The notes under the pieces were generated by a model. That model worked only from the letters and a program-made list of their open reading frames with translations, was not told where the DNA came from and did no database searches. Positions 6,008-11,884 of a stretch of 16,182 bases of DNA are shown here, in pieces. Numbering within the stretch: position 1 is the stretch's first letter; the number at the start of each line of letters is the position of its first letter. The DNA is taken from positions 1 to 16,182 of the forward strand of contig CAYGBT010000056.1 of the NCBI GenBank assembly GCA_964348275.1, written 5' to 3'. Origin of the DNA: CSP1-5 sp964348275. Its GTDB lineage: Bacteria; Methylomirabilota; Methylomirabilia; Methylomirabilales; CSP1-5. The position numbers were made by a program, and so were the translations under genes.

Positions 6008-6337
6008 ATGGCGTCACGGCCGACATTGCGGATACGAAAGAATGACCTGGTCATGGTCATTGCTGGCAAAGACAAGGGGAAGCGGGGTAAGGTGCTCAAC
6101 GTCATCCCGGAGAGCGGTACTGTGCTGGTCGAGCGGATCAACATCGTGAAGCGTCACTCTCGTCCGGGGGGGAAGACCCCACACGGAGGGATTGTCGAAA
6201 AGGAGGCCCCGCTCCATGTCTCCAACCTAATGGTTGTCTGCTCCCGGTGTGACCGGCCGGTGCGGACCGGGCACAGCTTCCTTGCTGACGGACGAAAGGT
6301 TCGAGTCTGTAAGCAATGCGGCGAGGCCGTGGACTAA
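6008..6337 (+). CDS. rplX: 50S ribosomal protein L24 (uL24)
   Basis: The 109-residue product is an assembly-initiator protein of the 50S subunit with an N-terminal KOW motif (DLVMVIAGKDKGKRGKVLNV, residues 13-32) that binds 23S rRNA. The C-terminal half carries four cysteines, C78, C81, C101 and C104, arranged as two CxxC pairs, which suggests a zinc-ribbon-like tail; this is common in bacterial uL24. ATG 6008 is preceded by a G-run (5998-6003). Its stop codon lies inside the left arm of a perfect palindrome, so the mRNA folds right at the end of the gene. Confidence 0.97.
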   Translation: MASRPTLRIRKNDLVMVIAGKDKGKRGKVLNVIPESGTVLVERINIVKRHSRPGGKTPHGGIVEKEAPLHVSNLMVVCSRCDRPVRTGHSFLADGRKVRVCKQCGEAVD

Positions 6338-6364
6338 AGTAAACGCACTCAGTGCGTTTACTTT
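6336..6364. repeat. Perfect 14-bp palindrome at the rplX stop codon
   Basis: Bases 6336-6349 are the exact reverse complement of 6351-6364, with a single base (6350) between them. In RNA this gives a stem of about 11 to 12 bp beginning inside the TAA stop codon of rplX, and ends in only three T, so it is not a canonical terminator. Possible roles are mRNA stabilisation, weak termination or processing between rplX and rplE. A palindrome of this kind could also be a protein-binding site on DNA. Confidence 0.75.
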
Positions 6365-6377
6365 GGAGCAATGGAGC

Positions 6378-6444
6378 AGTGGTTCGACAGGGCTTCGACG
6401 TTGAGCTCAGCCGAACCGTTCGATGGTGAGCCTGTCGAACCACT
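6378..6444. repeat. REP-like imperfect palindromic element (rplX-rplE gap)
   Basis: AGTGGTTCGACAGG at 6378-6391 is the exact reverse complement of CCTGTCGAACCACT at 6431-6444. Between them lie further partial repeats, including GGCTTCGACG and GGTGAGC next to the arms. The words TTCGACAGG and GGTGAGCCTGTCGAA resemble dispersed REP-type elements that I recall from many environmental bacterial genomes. It has a different vocabulary and no seven-base period, so it is a separate class from the GT-heptad elements. It leaves the strong rplE ribosome binding site (6465-6470) free. Confidence 0.7.
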
Positions 6445-6476
6445 TATTGAGTTGGAACGGCACTAGGAGGGAACGG

Positions 6477-7151
6477 ATGGCGGAGAAGCCGAAGAAGAAG
6501 AGCGAAAAGGTTCCGGCATCCGAGTCTAAGACGCCGACAGCCGAGGCGAAGGCACCGGCTGCCGGGCCGAAGGTTCCGCCAAGCGGACCGAGGCCGGCTG
6601 TGCCCAAGACCCCGGCCCGGCTCCGAGAGCGGTATCGCCAACAGATGGTTCCCGCTCTCATGAAGCGGTTTGGGTACACGAATATCTTTCAGGCCCCTCG
6701 GCTGATGAAGGTTGTGATCAATATGGGATTGGGGGAAGCGGTGGGGAATGTCAAGGTCATTGACAGTGCCCTCGAGGAGTTGGCGATTATCTCGGGGCAG
6801 CGACCGGTGGTCACGCGGGCCAAGAGATCCGAGGCAGGTTTCAAGCTGCGGACCGGGATGCCCATCGGCTGCAAGGTGACCCTTCGGGGAGATCGGATGT
6901 ACGAGTTTTTGGAACGGTTTCTCAATATTGCCCTGCCGAGGATCCGGGACTTTCGGGGTGTCTCTCCCCATTCCTTTGACGGGCGCGGGAATTATTCCCT
7001 CGGCGTGAAGGAGCAGCTCATCTTTCCGGAAATTAAATACGACAAGGTTGACATGGTCCGGGGGATGGATATCTGTATCCACACCACCGCTGGAAACGAT
7101 GAAGAGGCGAGAGCCTTGCTGGAGCAACTCGGTTTTCCCTTTCGGTCCTGA
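6477..7151 (+). CDS. rplE: 50S ribosomal protein L5 (uL5) with N-terminal extension
   Basis: The 224-residue product is uL5, which binds 5S rRNA in the central protuberance and contacts P-site tRNA. The canonical core starts near residue 47 (ARLRERYRQQMVPALMKRF) and includes INMGLGEAVGNVK, RAKRSEAGFKLRTGMPIGCKVTLRG and FRGVSPHSFDGRGNYSLGVKEQ. The usual length is about 180 residues; the first 46 form a Lys/Ala/Pro-rich tail with K-x-P repeating every seven residues (K11, K18, K25, K32). ATG 6477 was chosen for its ideal AGGAGG (6465-6470) 6 nt upstream. No in-frame start closer to the core has a comparable site, so the extension is probably translated. Confidence 0.94.
   Translation: MAEKPKKKSEKVPASESKTPTAEAKAPAAGPKVPPSGPRPAVPKTPARLRERYRQQMVPALMKRFGYTNIFQAPRLMKVVINMGLGEAVGNVKVIDSALEELAIISGQRPVVTRAKRSEAGFKLRTGMPIGCKVTLRGDRMYEFLERFLNIALPRIRDFRGVSPHSFDGRGNYSLGVKEQLIFPEIKYDKVDMVRGMDICIHTTAGNDEEARALLEQLGFPFRS
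6507..6590 (+). repeat. Four 21-bp tandem coding units in rplE (K-x-P heptapeptides)
   Basis: Codons 11-38 of rplE fall into four heptapeptides, KVPASES, KTPTAEA, KAPAAGP and KVPPSGP, each beginning with an AAG lysine codon and with proline third. At the DNA level this is a 21-bp degenerate tandem repeat. It is probably the source of the N-terminal extension. The following residues (RPAVP, then KTP) look like a partial further unit. Confidence 0.65.
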
Positions 7152-7163
7152 GGGAGGAGGAGC

Positions 7164-7349
7164 GTGGCGAAAACGTCCCTGATCATGAAGGCGCAACGGC
7201 AGCCGAAGTTTCGGGTGCGGCGGTATCACCGGTGTCGGATCTGTGGCCGCCCCCGGGGCTATTTGAGACGGTTTGCCATGTGCCGCATCTGCTTCCGGGA
7301 GTTGGCCCTCCGAGGAGAGATCCCTGGTGTTACCAAGGCCAGCTGGTAA
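7164..7349 (+). CDS. rpsN: 30S ribosomal protein S14, zinc-binding type (uS14, type Z)
   Basis: The 61-residue product is the short, zinc-binding form of uS14, a 30S head protein near the A site. Zinc ligands are C24 and C27 (CRIC) and C40 and C43 (CRIC). The conserved end FRELALRGEIPGVTKASW follows. The length matches the 61-residue zinc form, against about 100 for the zinc-free form. The start is GTG at 7164, with a strong GGAGGAGG just upstream and the typical MAKTSLIMKAQR opening. A 99-nt gap with a GTTCAC-type hairpin separates it from rpsH. Confidence 0.97.
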   Translation: MAKTSLIMKAQRQPKFRVRRYHRCRICGRPRGYLRRFAMCRICFRELALRGEIPGVTKASW

Positions 7350-7356
7350 ACGTTCG

Positions 7357-7437
7357 GTTCACAGTTTAGAGTTCACAGTTCACGGTAAGGACGGTGCGCG
7401 TTTTTCGTCCGTGAACCGTGAACCGTCAACCGTGAAC
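7357..7437. repeat. GT-heptad inverted repeat, GTTCAC type (rpsN-rpsH gap)
   Basis: Left arm heptamers: GTTCACA at 7357, GTTTAGA at 7364, GTTCACA at 7371, GTTCACG at 7378. Right arm heptamers: CGTGAAC at 7410, CGTGAAC at 7417, CGTCAAC at 7424, CGTGAAC at 7431. Bases 7357-7385 match the reverse complement of 7409-7437 at 24 of 29 positions. The loop contains a further short stem, GGACG (7389-7393) with CGTCC (7406-7410), and a T5 run. It ends 11 nt before the rpsH ATG, leaving a GGGGG for ribosome binding. Confidence 0.9.
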
Positions 7438-7448
7438 GGGGGTTAGGG

Positions 7449-7844
7449 ATGTTGAGTGATCCTATTGCCGACACGCTCACTCGGATTCGGAACGCCAATG
7501 TCGCAGGGCATGAGAAGGTGGACATTCCGTCCTCGCGGCTCAAGGTAGAGATAGCCCGAATTTTAAAGGAAGAGGGTTTCATTAAGGGCTATAAGGTCAT
7601 CGATGACACCAAGCAGGGGGTCCTCCGGGTCTATCTCAAGTACGGACCGGGCAATGAGCGGGTTCTCCGGGGGATTGCGCGGGCCAGCAAGCCTGGACTG
7701 CGAGTTTACGCCGGGGCACGGAAGATTCCTCGAGTCCTGAGCGGCATGGGGATTGCGATCGTCTCCACCTCCAAAGGGGTCATGACCGATCGGGAGGCTC
7801 GGAGGCAAGCAGTAGGGGGTGAGGTCCTCTGCTACGTCTGGTAA
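7449..7844 (+). CDS. rpsH: 30S ribosomal protein S8 (uS8)
   Basis: The 131-residue product is uS8, a central-domain 16S rRNA binding protein; in E. coli it also represses the spc operon by binding its mRNA. Marks are the opening MLSDPIADTLTRIRNA, the segment IARILKEEGFIKGYKVI, and the end STSKGVMTDREARRQAVGGEVLCYVW. Length is normal. ATG 7449 follows GGGGG at 7438-7442. The gene is bracketed on both sides by GTTCAC-type inverted repeats of about 75-80 nt. That is notable for a known autoregulator, but no S8-binding helix was identified in them. Confidence 0.97.
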   Translation: MLSDPIADTLTRIRNANVAGHEKVDIPSSRLKVEIARILKEEGFIKGYKVIDDTKQGVLRVYLKYGPGNERVLRGIARASKPGLRVYAGARKIPRVLSGMGIAIVSTSKGVMTDREARRQAVGGEVLCYVW

Positions 7845-7849
7845 GTTGA

Positions 7850-7926
7850 GTTCACGGTTCATGGTTCACAGTTCACGGACCAGGCATTTTCAAGAAGCTG
7901 TGGACCGTGAACAGTCAACTGTGAAC
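7850..7926. repeat. GT-heptad inverted repeat, GTTCAC type (rpsH-rplF gap)
   Basis: Left arm heptamers: GTTCACG at 7850, GTTCATG at 7857, GTTCACA at 7864, GTTCACG at 7871. Right arm heptamers: TGTGGAC at 7899, CGTGAAC at 7906, AGTCAAC at 7913, TGTGAAC at 7920. Bases 7857-7882 match the reverse complement of 7901-7926 at 21 of 26 positions. As in the element before rpsH, the penultimate right-arm heptad is the variant GTCAAC, which suggests that the two are related copies. The rplF binding site AAGGAG (7933-7938) follows. Confidence 0.9.
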
Positions 7927-7944
7927 GCTGAAAAGGAGTGAGTC

Positions 7945-8484
7945 ATGTCGCGAATCGGTCGGTTGCCCATTCGCATCCCGAGCAATGTTCAGGTCTCCAT
8001 CACCAACGGGTTAGTGGAGGTGCAAGGTCCCAAAGGGAAGCTCGCTCTCGAGGTGCACCCGGCCATCCGGGTTGGAGTAGAAGAAGGGAGGCTCCTCTGC
8101 GAACGTCCAACCGATCAGAAATCCCACCGGGCCCTCCACGGTCTCACGCGAGCGCTGATCGCGAACATGATCCAGGGCGTGACTGACGGATTTCACAAGA
8201 AGCTCGAGCTCAGCGGTGTGGGATACCGTGCTCAGATCCAAGGTCAAGTTCTCACGATGAGCCTCGGTTATACAAATCCCGTAGTGTACGTCCTGCCTCC
8301 TGACGTCAAGGCAACGGTGGAGAATCAGACGCTGATCACGGTCTCGGGAATTGACAAGCAGCGGGTGGGGGCGGTGGCCGCGAAGATCCGCGGTCTTCGG
8401 CCTCCGGAACCCTATAAGGGGAAGGGGGTCAAGTATGCGGACGAGCGGATCCGCCGAAAGGCCGGGAAGGCCGGGGCGAAGTAA
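7945..8484 (+). CDS. rplF: 50S ribosomal protein L6 (uL6)
   Basis: The 179-residue product is uL6, a two-domain 50S protein beside the sarcin-ricin loop. It opens with MSRIGRLPIRIPSNVQVSI, has the linker region GVTDGFHKKLELSGVGYRAQIQG, and ends with the second-domain signature IRGLRPPEPYKGKGVKYADERIRRKAGKAGAK. Length is normal. AAGGAG at 7933-7938 is placed 6 nt before ATG 7945. The gene is followed by only 9 nt before rplR. Confidence 0.97.
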   Translation: MSRIGRLPIRIPSNVQVSITNGLVEVQGPKGKLALEVHPAIRVGVEEGRLLCERPTDQKSHRALHGLTRALIANMIQGVTDGFHKKLELSGVGYRAQIQGQVLTMSLGYTNPVVYVLPPDVKATVENQTLITVSGIDKQRVGAVAAKIRGLRPPEPYKGKGVKYADERIRRKAGKAGAK

Positions 8485-8493
8485 GGAATTCTC

Positions 8494-8868
8494 GTGAGCG
8501 TCATCGATTGGAACAAGAAGCGGGCTGCCCGGCAGAGAAGGCAACGGCGTGTCCGAAAAAAGGTCTTTGGAGTGCCAGGGCAACCTCGGCTGGCGGTCTT
8601 CAAATCTCGCCGCCATATCTATGCCCAAATTATCGATGATCTGGAGGGGCGAACGTTGGCGGCCGCTTCCACCTCCTCCCCCGAATTCACGGGCCGGGGG
8701 GTCAAGGGATCGAAGGGCGATGCCGCCAAGGTGGTCGGGGAGATCTTGGCCGAGAAGGCCCTCAAGGTCGACGTCCGGCGAGTGGTTTTCGACCGTGGCG
8801 GATACAGGTACCACGGGCGGGTCAAGGCCCTGGCAAGCGGAGCTCGCGAAAAGGGATTGGTTTTTTAG
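8494..8868 (+). CDS. rplR: 50S ribosomal protein L18 (uL18)
   Basis: The 124-residue product binds 5S rRNA together with uL5 in the central protuberance. The basic N-terminal tail KKRAARQRRQRRVRKK, PRLAVFKSRRHIYAQIIDD, and the end VVFDRGGYRYHGRVKALASGAREKGL are typical. The start is GTG at 8494, with AAGGAA (8483-8488) 5 nt upstream that overlaps the rplF stop. Length is normal. The stop codon is almost joined to the rpsE binding site. Confidence 0.96.
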   Translation: MSVIDWNKKRAARQRRQRRVRKKVFGVPGQPRLAVFKSRRHIYAQIIDDLEGRTLAAASTSSPEFTGRGVKGSKGDAAKVVGEILAEKALKVDVRRVVFDRGGYRYHGRVKALASGAREKGLVF

Positions 8869-8879
8869 TGGAGGGATCT

Positions 8880-9404
8880 GTGAGGGCAGAGCAGATCGAT
8901 CCTCAGACGCTGAACCTCACCGAGCGCGTCATCCACATCAATCGCGTGGCAAAGGTGGTCAAGGGCGGGCGCCGGTTCAGCTTCAGCGCCCTAGTGGCCG
9001 TGGGAGACCAGGCGGGGCATGTGGGGCTCGGCCTGGGGAAGGCCCATGAAGTTCCGGAGGCGATCCGCAAGGCGATCGAGGGGGCCAAAAAGCGACTGGT
9101 CAAGGTACCGCTCCGGGGGAAGACCATCCCCCACCAAATCCTCGGTCGGTATGGGGCAGGGCAAGTCTTAATGAAGCCGGCCGCGGAGGGGACCGGAATC
9201 GTGGCAGGGGGTGCCGTGCGCGCGATCTTCGAAGCGGCGGGTGTCCAAAACGTGCTGGCGAAGTCTCTCGGGAGTGGCAATCCGCACAATGTAGCTAAGG
9301 CGACCATGGCTGGGATTGTGGGCCTTCGTTCTCCCGAAGACGTGGGCCGCCTCCGCGGCAAGAAGGAGACGGAGGAAGCAAGTGGGGAGTCAGCTGGTGG
9401 GTGA
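8880..9404 (+). CDS. rpsE: 30S ribosomal protein S5 (uS5)
   Basis: The 174-residue product (from this start) is uS5, a decoding-fidelity protein at the mRNA entrance. Visible are the N-terminal double-stranded RNA-binding-type domain with RVAKVVKGGRRFSFSALVAVGD and HVGLGLGKAHEVPEAIRKA, then the C-terminal domain with GTGIVAGGAVRAIFEAAGVQNVLAKSLGSGNPHNVAKAT. GTG 8880 was chosen because GGAGG (8870-8874) sits 5 nt before it. The in-frame GTG at 8868 would add four residues and would place that site inside the gene. rpmD, which normally follows, is absent; rplO comes 33 nt later. Confidence 0.95.
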   Translation: MRAEQIDPQTLNLTERVIHINRVAKVVKGGRRFSFSALVAVGDQAGHVGLGLGKAHEVPEAIRKAIEGAKKRLVKVPLRGKTIPHQILGRYGAGQVLMKPAAEGTGIVAGGAVRAIFEAAGVQNVLAKSLGSGNPHNVAKATMAGIVGLRSPEDVGRLRGKKETEEASGESAGG

Positions 9405-9437
9405 TCACAGGCCGGGAGGAGAGGGTAGGGGAACCCG

Positions 9438-9887
9438 ATGAGGCTTCACGAGCTGAAACCAGTCCCTGGCTCGCGAAAGCAACGCAAGCGGATAGGTCGG
9501 GGTCCAGGGTCAGGGCGCGGGCAAACCTCCGGCCGGGGGGACAAGGGGCAGAAGGCGCGGTCTGGGGCGAGCCTTCCATCCTGGTTCGAAGGGGGCCAGA
9601 TGCCGCTGAGCCGGCGCGTGCCCAAGCGGGGCTTTCGGAATCGCTTTCGAAAAGAGTATGCCATCGTCAATCTTCGGGATTTGGATCGGATCGAAGTCGG
9701 GACAACAGTCACTCCCCTTCTCCTCTTGGAACGAGGCCTCATTAAAACCTTCAAAGACGGGGTCAAGATCCTGGGGGACGGAGATCTTTCGCATGCTCTT
9801 ACCGTAGAGGCACACCATTTTTCTCAAGCGGCCCTCCGCAAGATTCGCGCCGCAGGAGGCGTGGCTGAGGTGATCCAGGAGCGATGA
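9438..9887 (+). CDS. rplO: 50S ribosomal protein L15 (uL15)
   Basis: The 149-residue product is uL15, a late-assembly 50S protein. The long basic glycine-rich N-terminal arm contains RIGRGPGSGRGQTSGRG and GQKARSG, followed by FEGGQMPLSRRVPKRGF and the globular C-terminal domain with GVKILGDGDLSHALTVEAHHFSQAA. ATG 9438 is preceded by AGGGGA (9427-9432). It ends with an ATGA overlap with secY, the usual coupling between these two genes. The 33 nt before it holds no trace of an rpmD gene. Confidence 0.97.
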   Translation: MRLHELKPVPGSRKQRKRIGRGPGSGRGQTSGRGDKGQKARSGASLPSWFEGGQMPLSRRVPKRGFRNRFRKEYAIVNLRDLDRIEVGTTVTPLLLLERGLIKTFKDGVKILGDGDLSHALTVEAHHFSQAALRKIRAAGGVAEVIQER

Positions 9888-11188
9888 GCGAGATCACCAA
9901 CATTTTTAAGGTCCCCGAGCTCAAGAGGCGCATCCTATTCACCACCCTGATCCTGGTCGTCTATCGCATCGGGGCCCACATCCCCACTCCGGGCATCGAT
10001 GCCTCGGCGTTGGGTGCTCTCTTCACTGGGGCTGCCGGGACGCTCTTCGGCTTCTTCGATCTCTTCTCTGGGGGGGCATTACGGCGGGCCAGCATCTTTG
10101 CCTTAGGCATCATGCCCTATATCGATGCCTCGATCATCCTGCAACTGTTAGCAGTGGTGGTTCCGGCTATCGAGCGGCTCCAGAAGGAAGGGGCCGAGGG
10201 GCGAAAGAAGATTACCCAGTATACCCGGTACGGAACGGTCCTCATCGCCATGATTCAGGGGATGGGCATTGCGATCGGTCTGGAGGGGGTCACTGCCGAT
10301 GGTCAGTTGGTGGTGCCCAATCCCGGCTGGGGCTTCCGAATCATGACCACCCTGACCCTGACGGCAGGCAGTGTCCTTCTCATGTGGCTGGGAGAGCAGA
10401 TTTCGGAGCGGGGGATCGGCAACGGCATCTCGTTACTCATTTTTGCCGGCATCATCGTCCGGATGCCCGAAGCCATCATCCAGTCCTTCCAGCTCCTCCG
10501 GACCGGTGAGATGAAGGCGTATATCTTCCTCTTTCTCTTAATTCTTATGGTCGTGGTGGTGGCGGGAGTGGTCATCATGACGTTGGGCCAACGGCCCATC
10601 CCAGTGCAGTACGCCAAGCGGGTCGTCGGCCGGAGGGTCTACGGGGGTCAGGCGACGCACATCCCGCTGCGGGTCAACACGGCTGGAGTCATCCCGGTCA
10701 TCTTCGCCGCCTCGATCATCGTCTTGCCCCCGACGGTGGCCCGGTTCGTCTCTCATCCCTGGATGCAGTGGTTGGCGCAAACCCTCTCCCCAGGGACCAT
10801 CAGTTATTTCTTGCTCTATGGGGGGAGTATCATTTTCTTCACCTACTTCTATACCGCCATCATCTTCAACCCTGCTGATGTGGCGGAGAACCTCAAGAAA
10901 TACGGCGGTTTCATCCCTGGGATCCGTCCGGGGGTGAAGACGGCGGAGTTCATCGAGAAGGTGCTCGATCGGATCACCTTTGTCGGAGCCGTCTACCTGG
11001 CGCTGATCTCCATTTTCCCGGAACTGCTGATCGTCTGGGCGAATGTTCCCTTCTTTTTCGGTGGGACCTCCCTGCTCATCGTAGTCGGCGTTGCTCTCGA
11101 TACCGCGCAACAGATCGAGGCTCATCTCCTTATGCGCCACTATGAAGGGTTTCTCAAGAAAGGGAAGGTCAAGGGACGCGCCTTCTGA
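9884..11188 (+). CDS. secY: Preprotein translocase subunit SecY
   Basis: The 434-residue product is the pore of the SecYEG translocon in the cytoplasmic membrane, with about ten hydrophobic segments. Signature parts are YRIGAHIPTPGID (27-39), the plug and second-helix region FFDLFSGGALRRASIFALGIMPYI (57-80), ERGIGNGISLLI (175-186), the ribosome-facing loop QRPIPVQYAKRVVGRR (236-251), and GGFIPGIRPG (341-350) with Arg348 at the position of E. coli Arg357, needed for SecA and ribosome coupling. The C-terminus EAHLLMRHYEGFLKKGKVKGRAF is typical. It starts in an ATGA overlap with rplO. Length and motifs suggest a fully functional protein. Confidence 0.98.
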   Translation: MSEITNIFKVPELKRRILFTTLILVVYRIGAHIPTPGIDASALGALFTGAAGTLFGFFDLFSGGALRRASIFALGIMPYIDASIILQLLAVVVPAIERLQKEGAEGRKKITQYTRYGTVLIAMIQGMGIAIGLEGVTADGQLVVPNPGWGFRIMTTLTLTAGSVLLMWLGEQISERGIGNGISLLIFAGIIVRMPEAIIQSFQLLRTGEMKAYIFLFLLILMVVVVAGVVIMTLGQRPIPVQYAKRVVGRRVYGGQATHIPLRVNTAGVIPVIFAASIIVLPPTVARFVSHPWMQWLAQTLSPGTISYFLLYGGSIIFFTYFYTAIIFNPADVAENLKKYGGFIPGIRPGVKTAEFIEKVLDRITFVGAVYLALISIFPELLIVWANVPFFFGGTSLLIVVGVALDTAQQIEAHLLMRHYEGFLKKGKVKGRAF

Positions 11189-11191
11189 AGC

Positions 11192-11220
11192 TTGAATGGG
11201 GTGGTCATTTCAGGTATTAT
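11192..11220 (+). promoter_or_regulatory. Candidate sigma-70 type promoter before adk
   Basis: TTGAAT at 11192-11197 and TATTAT at 11215-11220 are separated by exactly 17 nt; they match the TTGACA/TATAAT consensus at 4 and 5 of 6 positions. Transcription would start near 11227, only about 6 nt before the adk ATG. It would then bypass the adk ribosome binding site and serve mostly the downstream genes, or make a near-leaderless adk mRNA. The call is from motif matching alone, in the only AT-rich patch of the secY-adk gap. Confidence 0.35.
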
Positions 11221-11232
11221 AAAGGTTTAAAG

Positions 11233-11877
11233 ATGCACGTCATCCTCTTGGGCCCTCCCGGGGCGGGGAAGGGGACTCAGGCAAAAATGCTCACCGAGCG
11301 GTACGGGGTGCCGCAGATCTCCACCGGGGATATCCTGCGGGCCGCTGTAGGGGCCGGGACGCCGCTCGGGCGAGAGGCCAAGACCTACATGGATCGGGGA
11401 GCGCTGGTCCCGGATGAGGTGGTCATCGGCATCGTCCGGGATCGTCTGGCAGAACCTGACTGCCACGGGGGCTACCTCCTTGACGGGTTTCCCCGGACCG
11501 TGGCGCAGGCCGAGGCACTGACGCGCATGCTGCGGGATCTCGGAACTCGGCTCCCCATCGTGGTGAATCTGGACGTTGCAGAGGGGGAGCTCGTCCGCCG
11601 CTTGTCCGGACGACGAACGTGCCAGGGCTGCAGTGAGCCCTTCCACGTGGACTTTCATCCCCCTCGAGTAGAGGGGACATGTGATAAGTGTGGCGGGACT
11701 CTCATCCAACGCGAGGATGATCGGGAAGAGACGATCCGTCGCCGTCTCCAGGTCTATCGCGAGCAGACCGAGCCCCTCATCGGTTATTATCAGACCCAGG
11801 GACGGTTGAAGACGGTGGATGGACTGGGGGAGACGGGGGAGATCTTTGGACGAATCTCGAGCACACTGGAGGAGTGA
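11233..11877 (+). CDS. adk: Adenylate kinase, zinc-lid type
   Basis: The 214-residue cytoplasmic enzyme interconverts ATP + AMP and 2 ADP. The P-loop GPPGAGKGT is at residues 7-15, the AMP-binding part includes STGDILR (30-36), and DGFPR is at 84-88. The lid carries four cysteines, C130, C133, C150 and C153 (CQGC and CDKC), so it should bind structural zinc, as in Gram-positive and many other long-form kinases. AAAGG at 11221-11225 is 7 nt before ATG 11233. The gene lies between secY and map, the common arrangement in bacteria whose spc operon carries this adk-map-infA insertion. Confidence 0.97.
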   Translation: MHVILLGPPGAGKGTQAKMLTERYGVPQISTGDILRAAVGAGTPLGREAKTYMDRGALVPDEVVIGIVRDRLAEPDCHGGYLLDGFPRTVAQAEALTRMLRDLGTRLPIVVNLDVAEGELVRRLSGRRTCQGCSEPFHVDFHPPRVEGTCDKCGGTLIQREDDREETIRRRLQVYREQTEPLIGYYQTQGRLKTVDGLGETGEIFGRISSTLEE

Positions 11878-11884
11878 GGCAATT
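11868..11884 (+). promoter_or_regulatory. Ribosome binding site and apparent ATT start of map
   Basis: GGAGGAG at 11868-11874 is followed after 7 nt by ATT at 11882-11884, in frame with map. No ATG, GTG or TTG lies in frame at this position. The site overlaps the last codons and stop of adk (TGA 11875-11877). This placement decides the map start: the resulting N-terminus puts the conserved Ser-Pro at residues 7-8, as in E. coli Map, where Thr-Pro occupies 7-8. Confidence 0.6.

Noticed and set aside
7386..7410. Intrinsic terminator in the loop of the rpsN-rpsH element (T5 at 7401-7405)
   Set aside because: The T run lies in the loop between the short arms GGACG and CGTCC, not after a completed stem, so it does not have terminator layout.
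8011..8814. Long open frame (267 codons) on the - strand across rplF and rplR
   Set aside because: It lies fully antisense to two well-recognised ribosomal protein genes, has no family resemblance, and such open frames are expected in GC-rich coding DNA. The same holds for the - strand frames at 6444-7229 and 3940-4620.
8868..8879. rpsE starting at GTG 8868
   Set aside because: It overlaps the rplR stop and would put the strong GGAGG (8870-8874) inside the gene; GTG 8880 is correctly spaced from that site.
11819..11881. map starting at the in-frame ATG 11819 or TTG 11846
   Set aside because: Both would overlap adk and add residues (for example MDWGRRGRSL) unrelated to MetAP; neither has as well placed a binding site as ATT 11882. 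The TTG has a purine run 4 nt upstream, so it remains the second choice.
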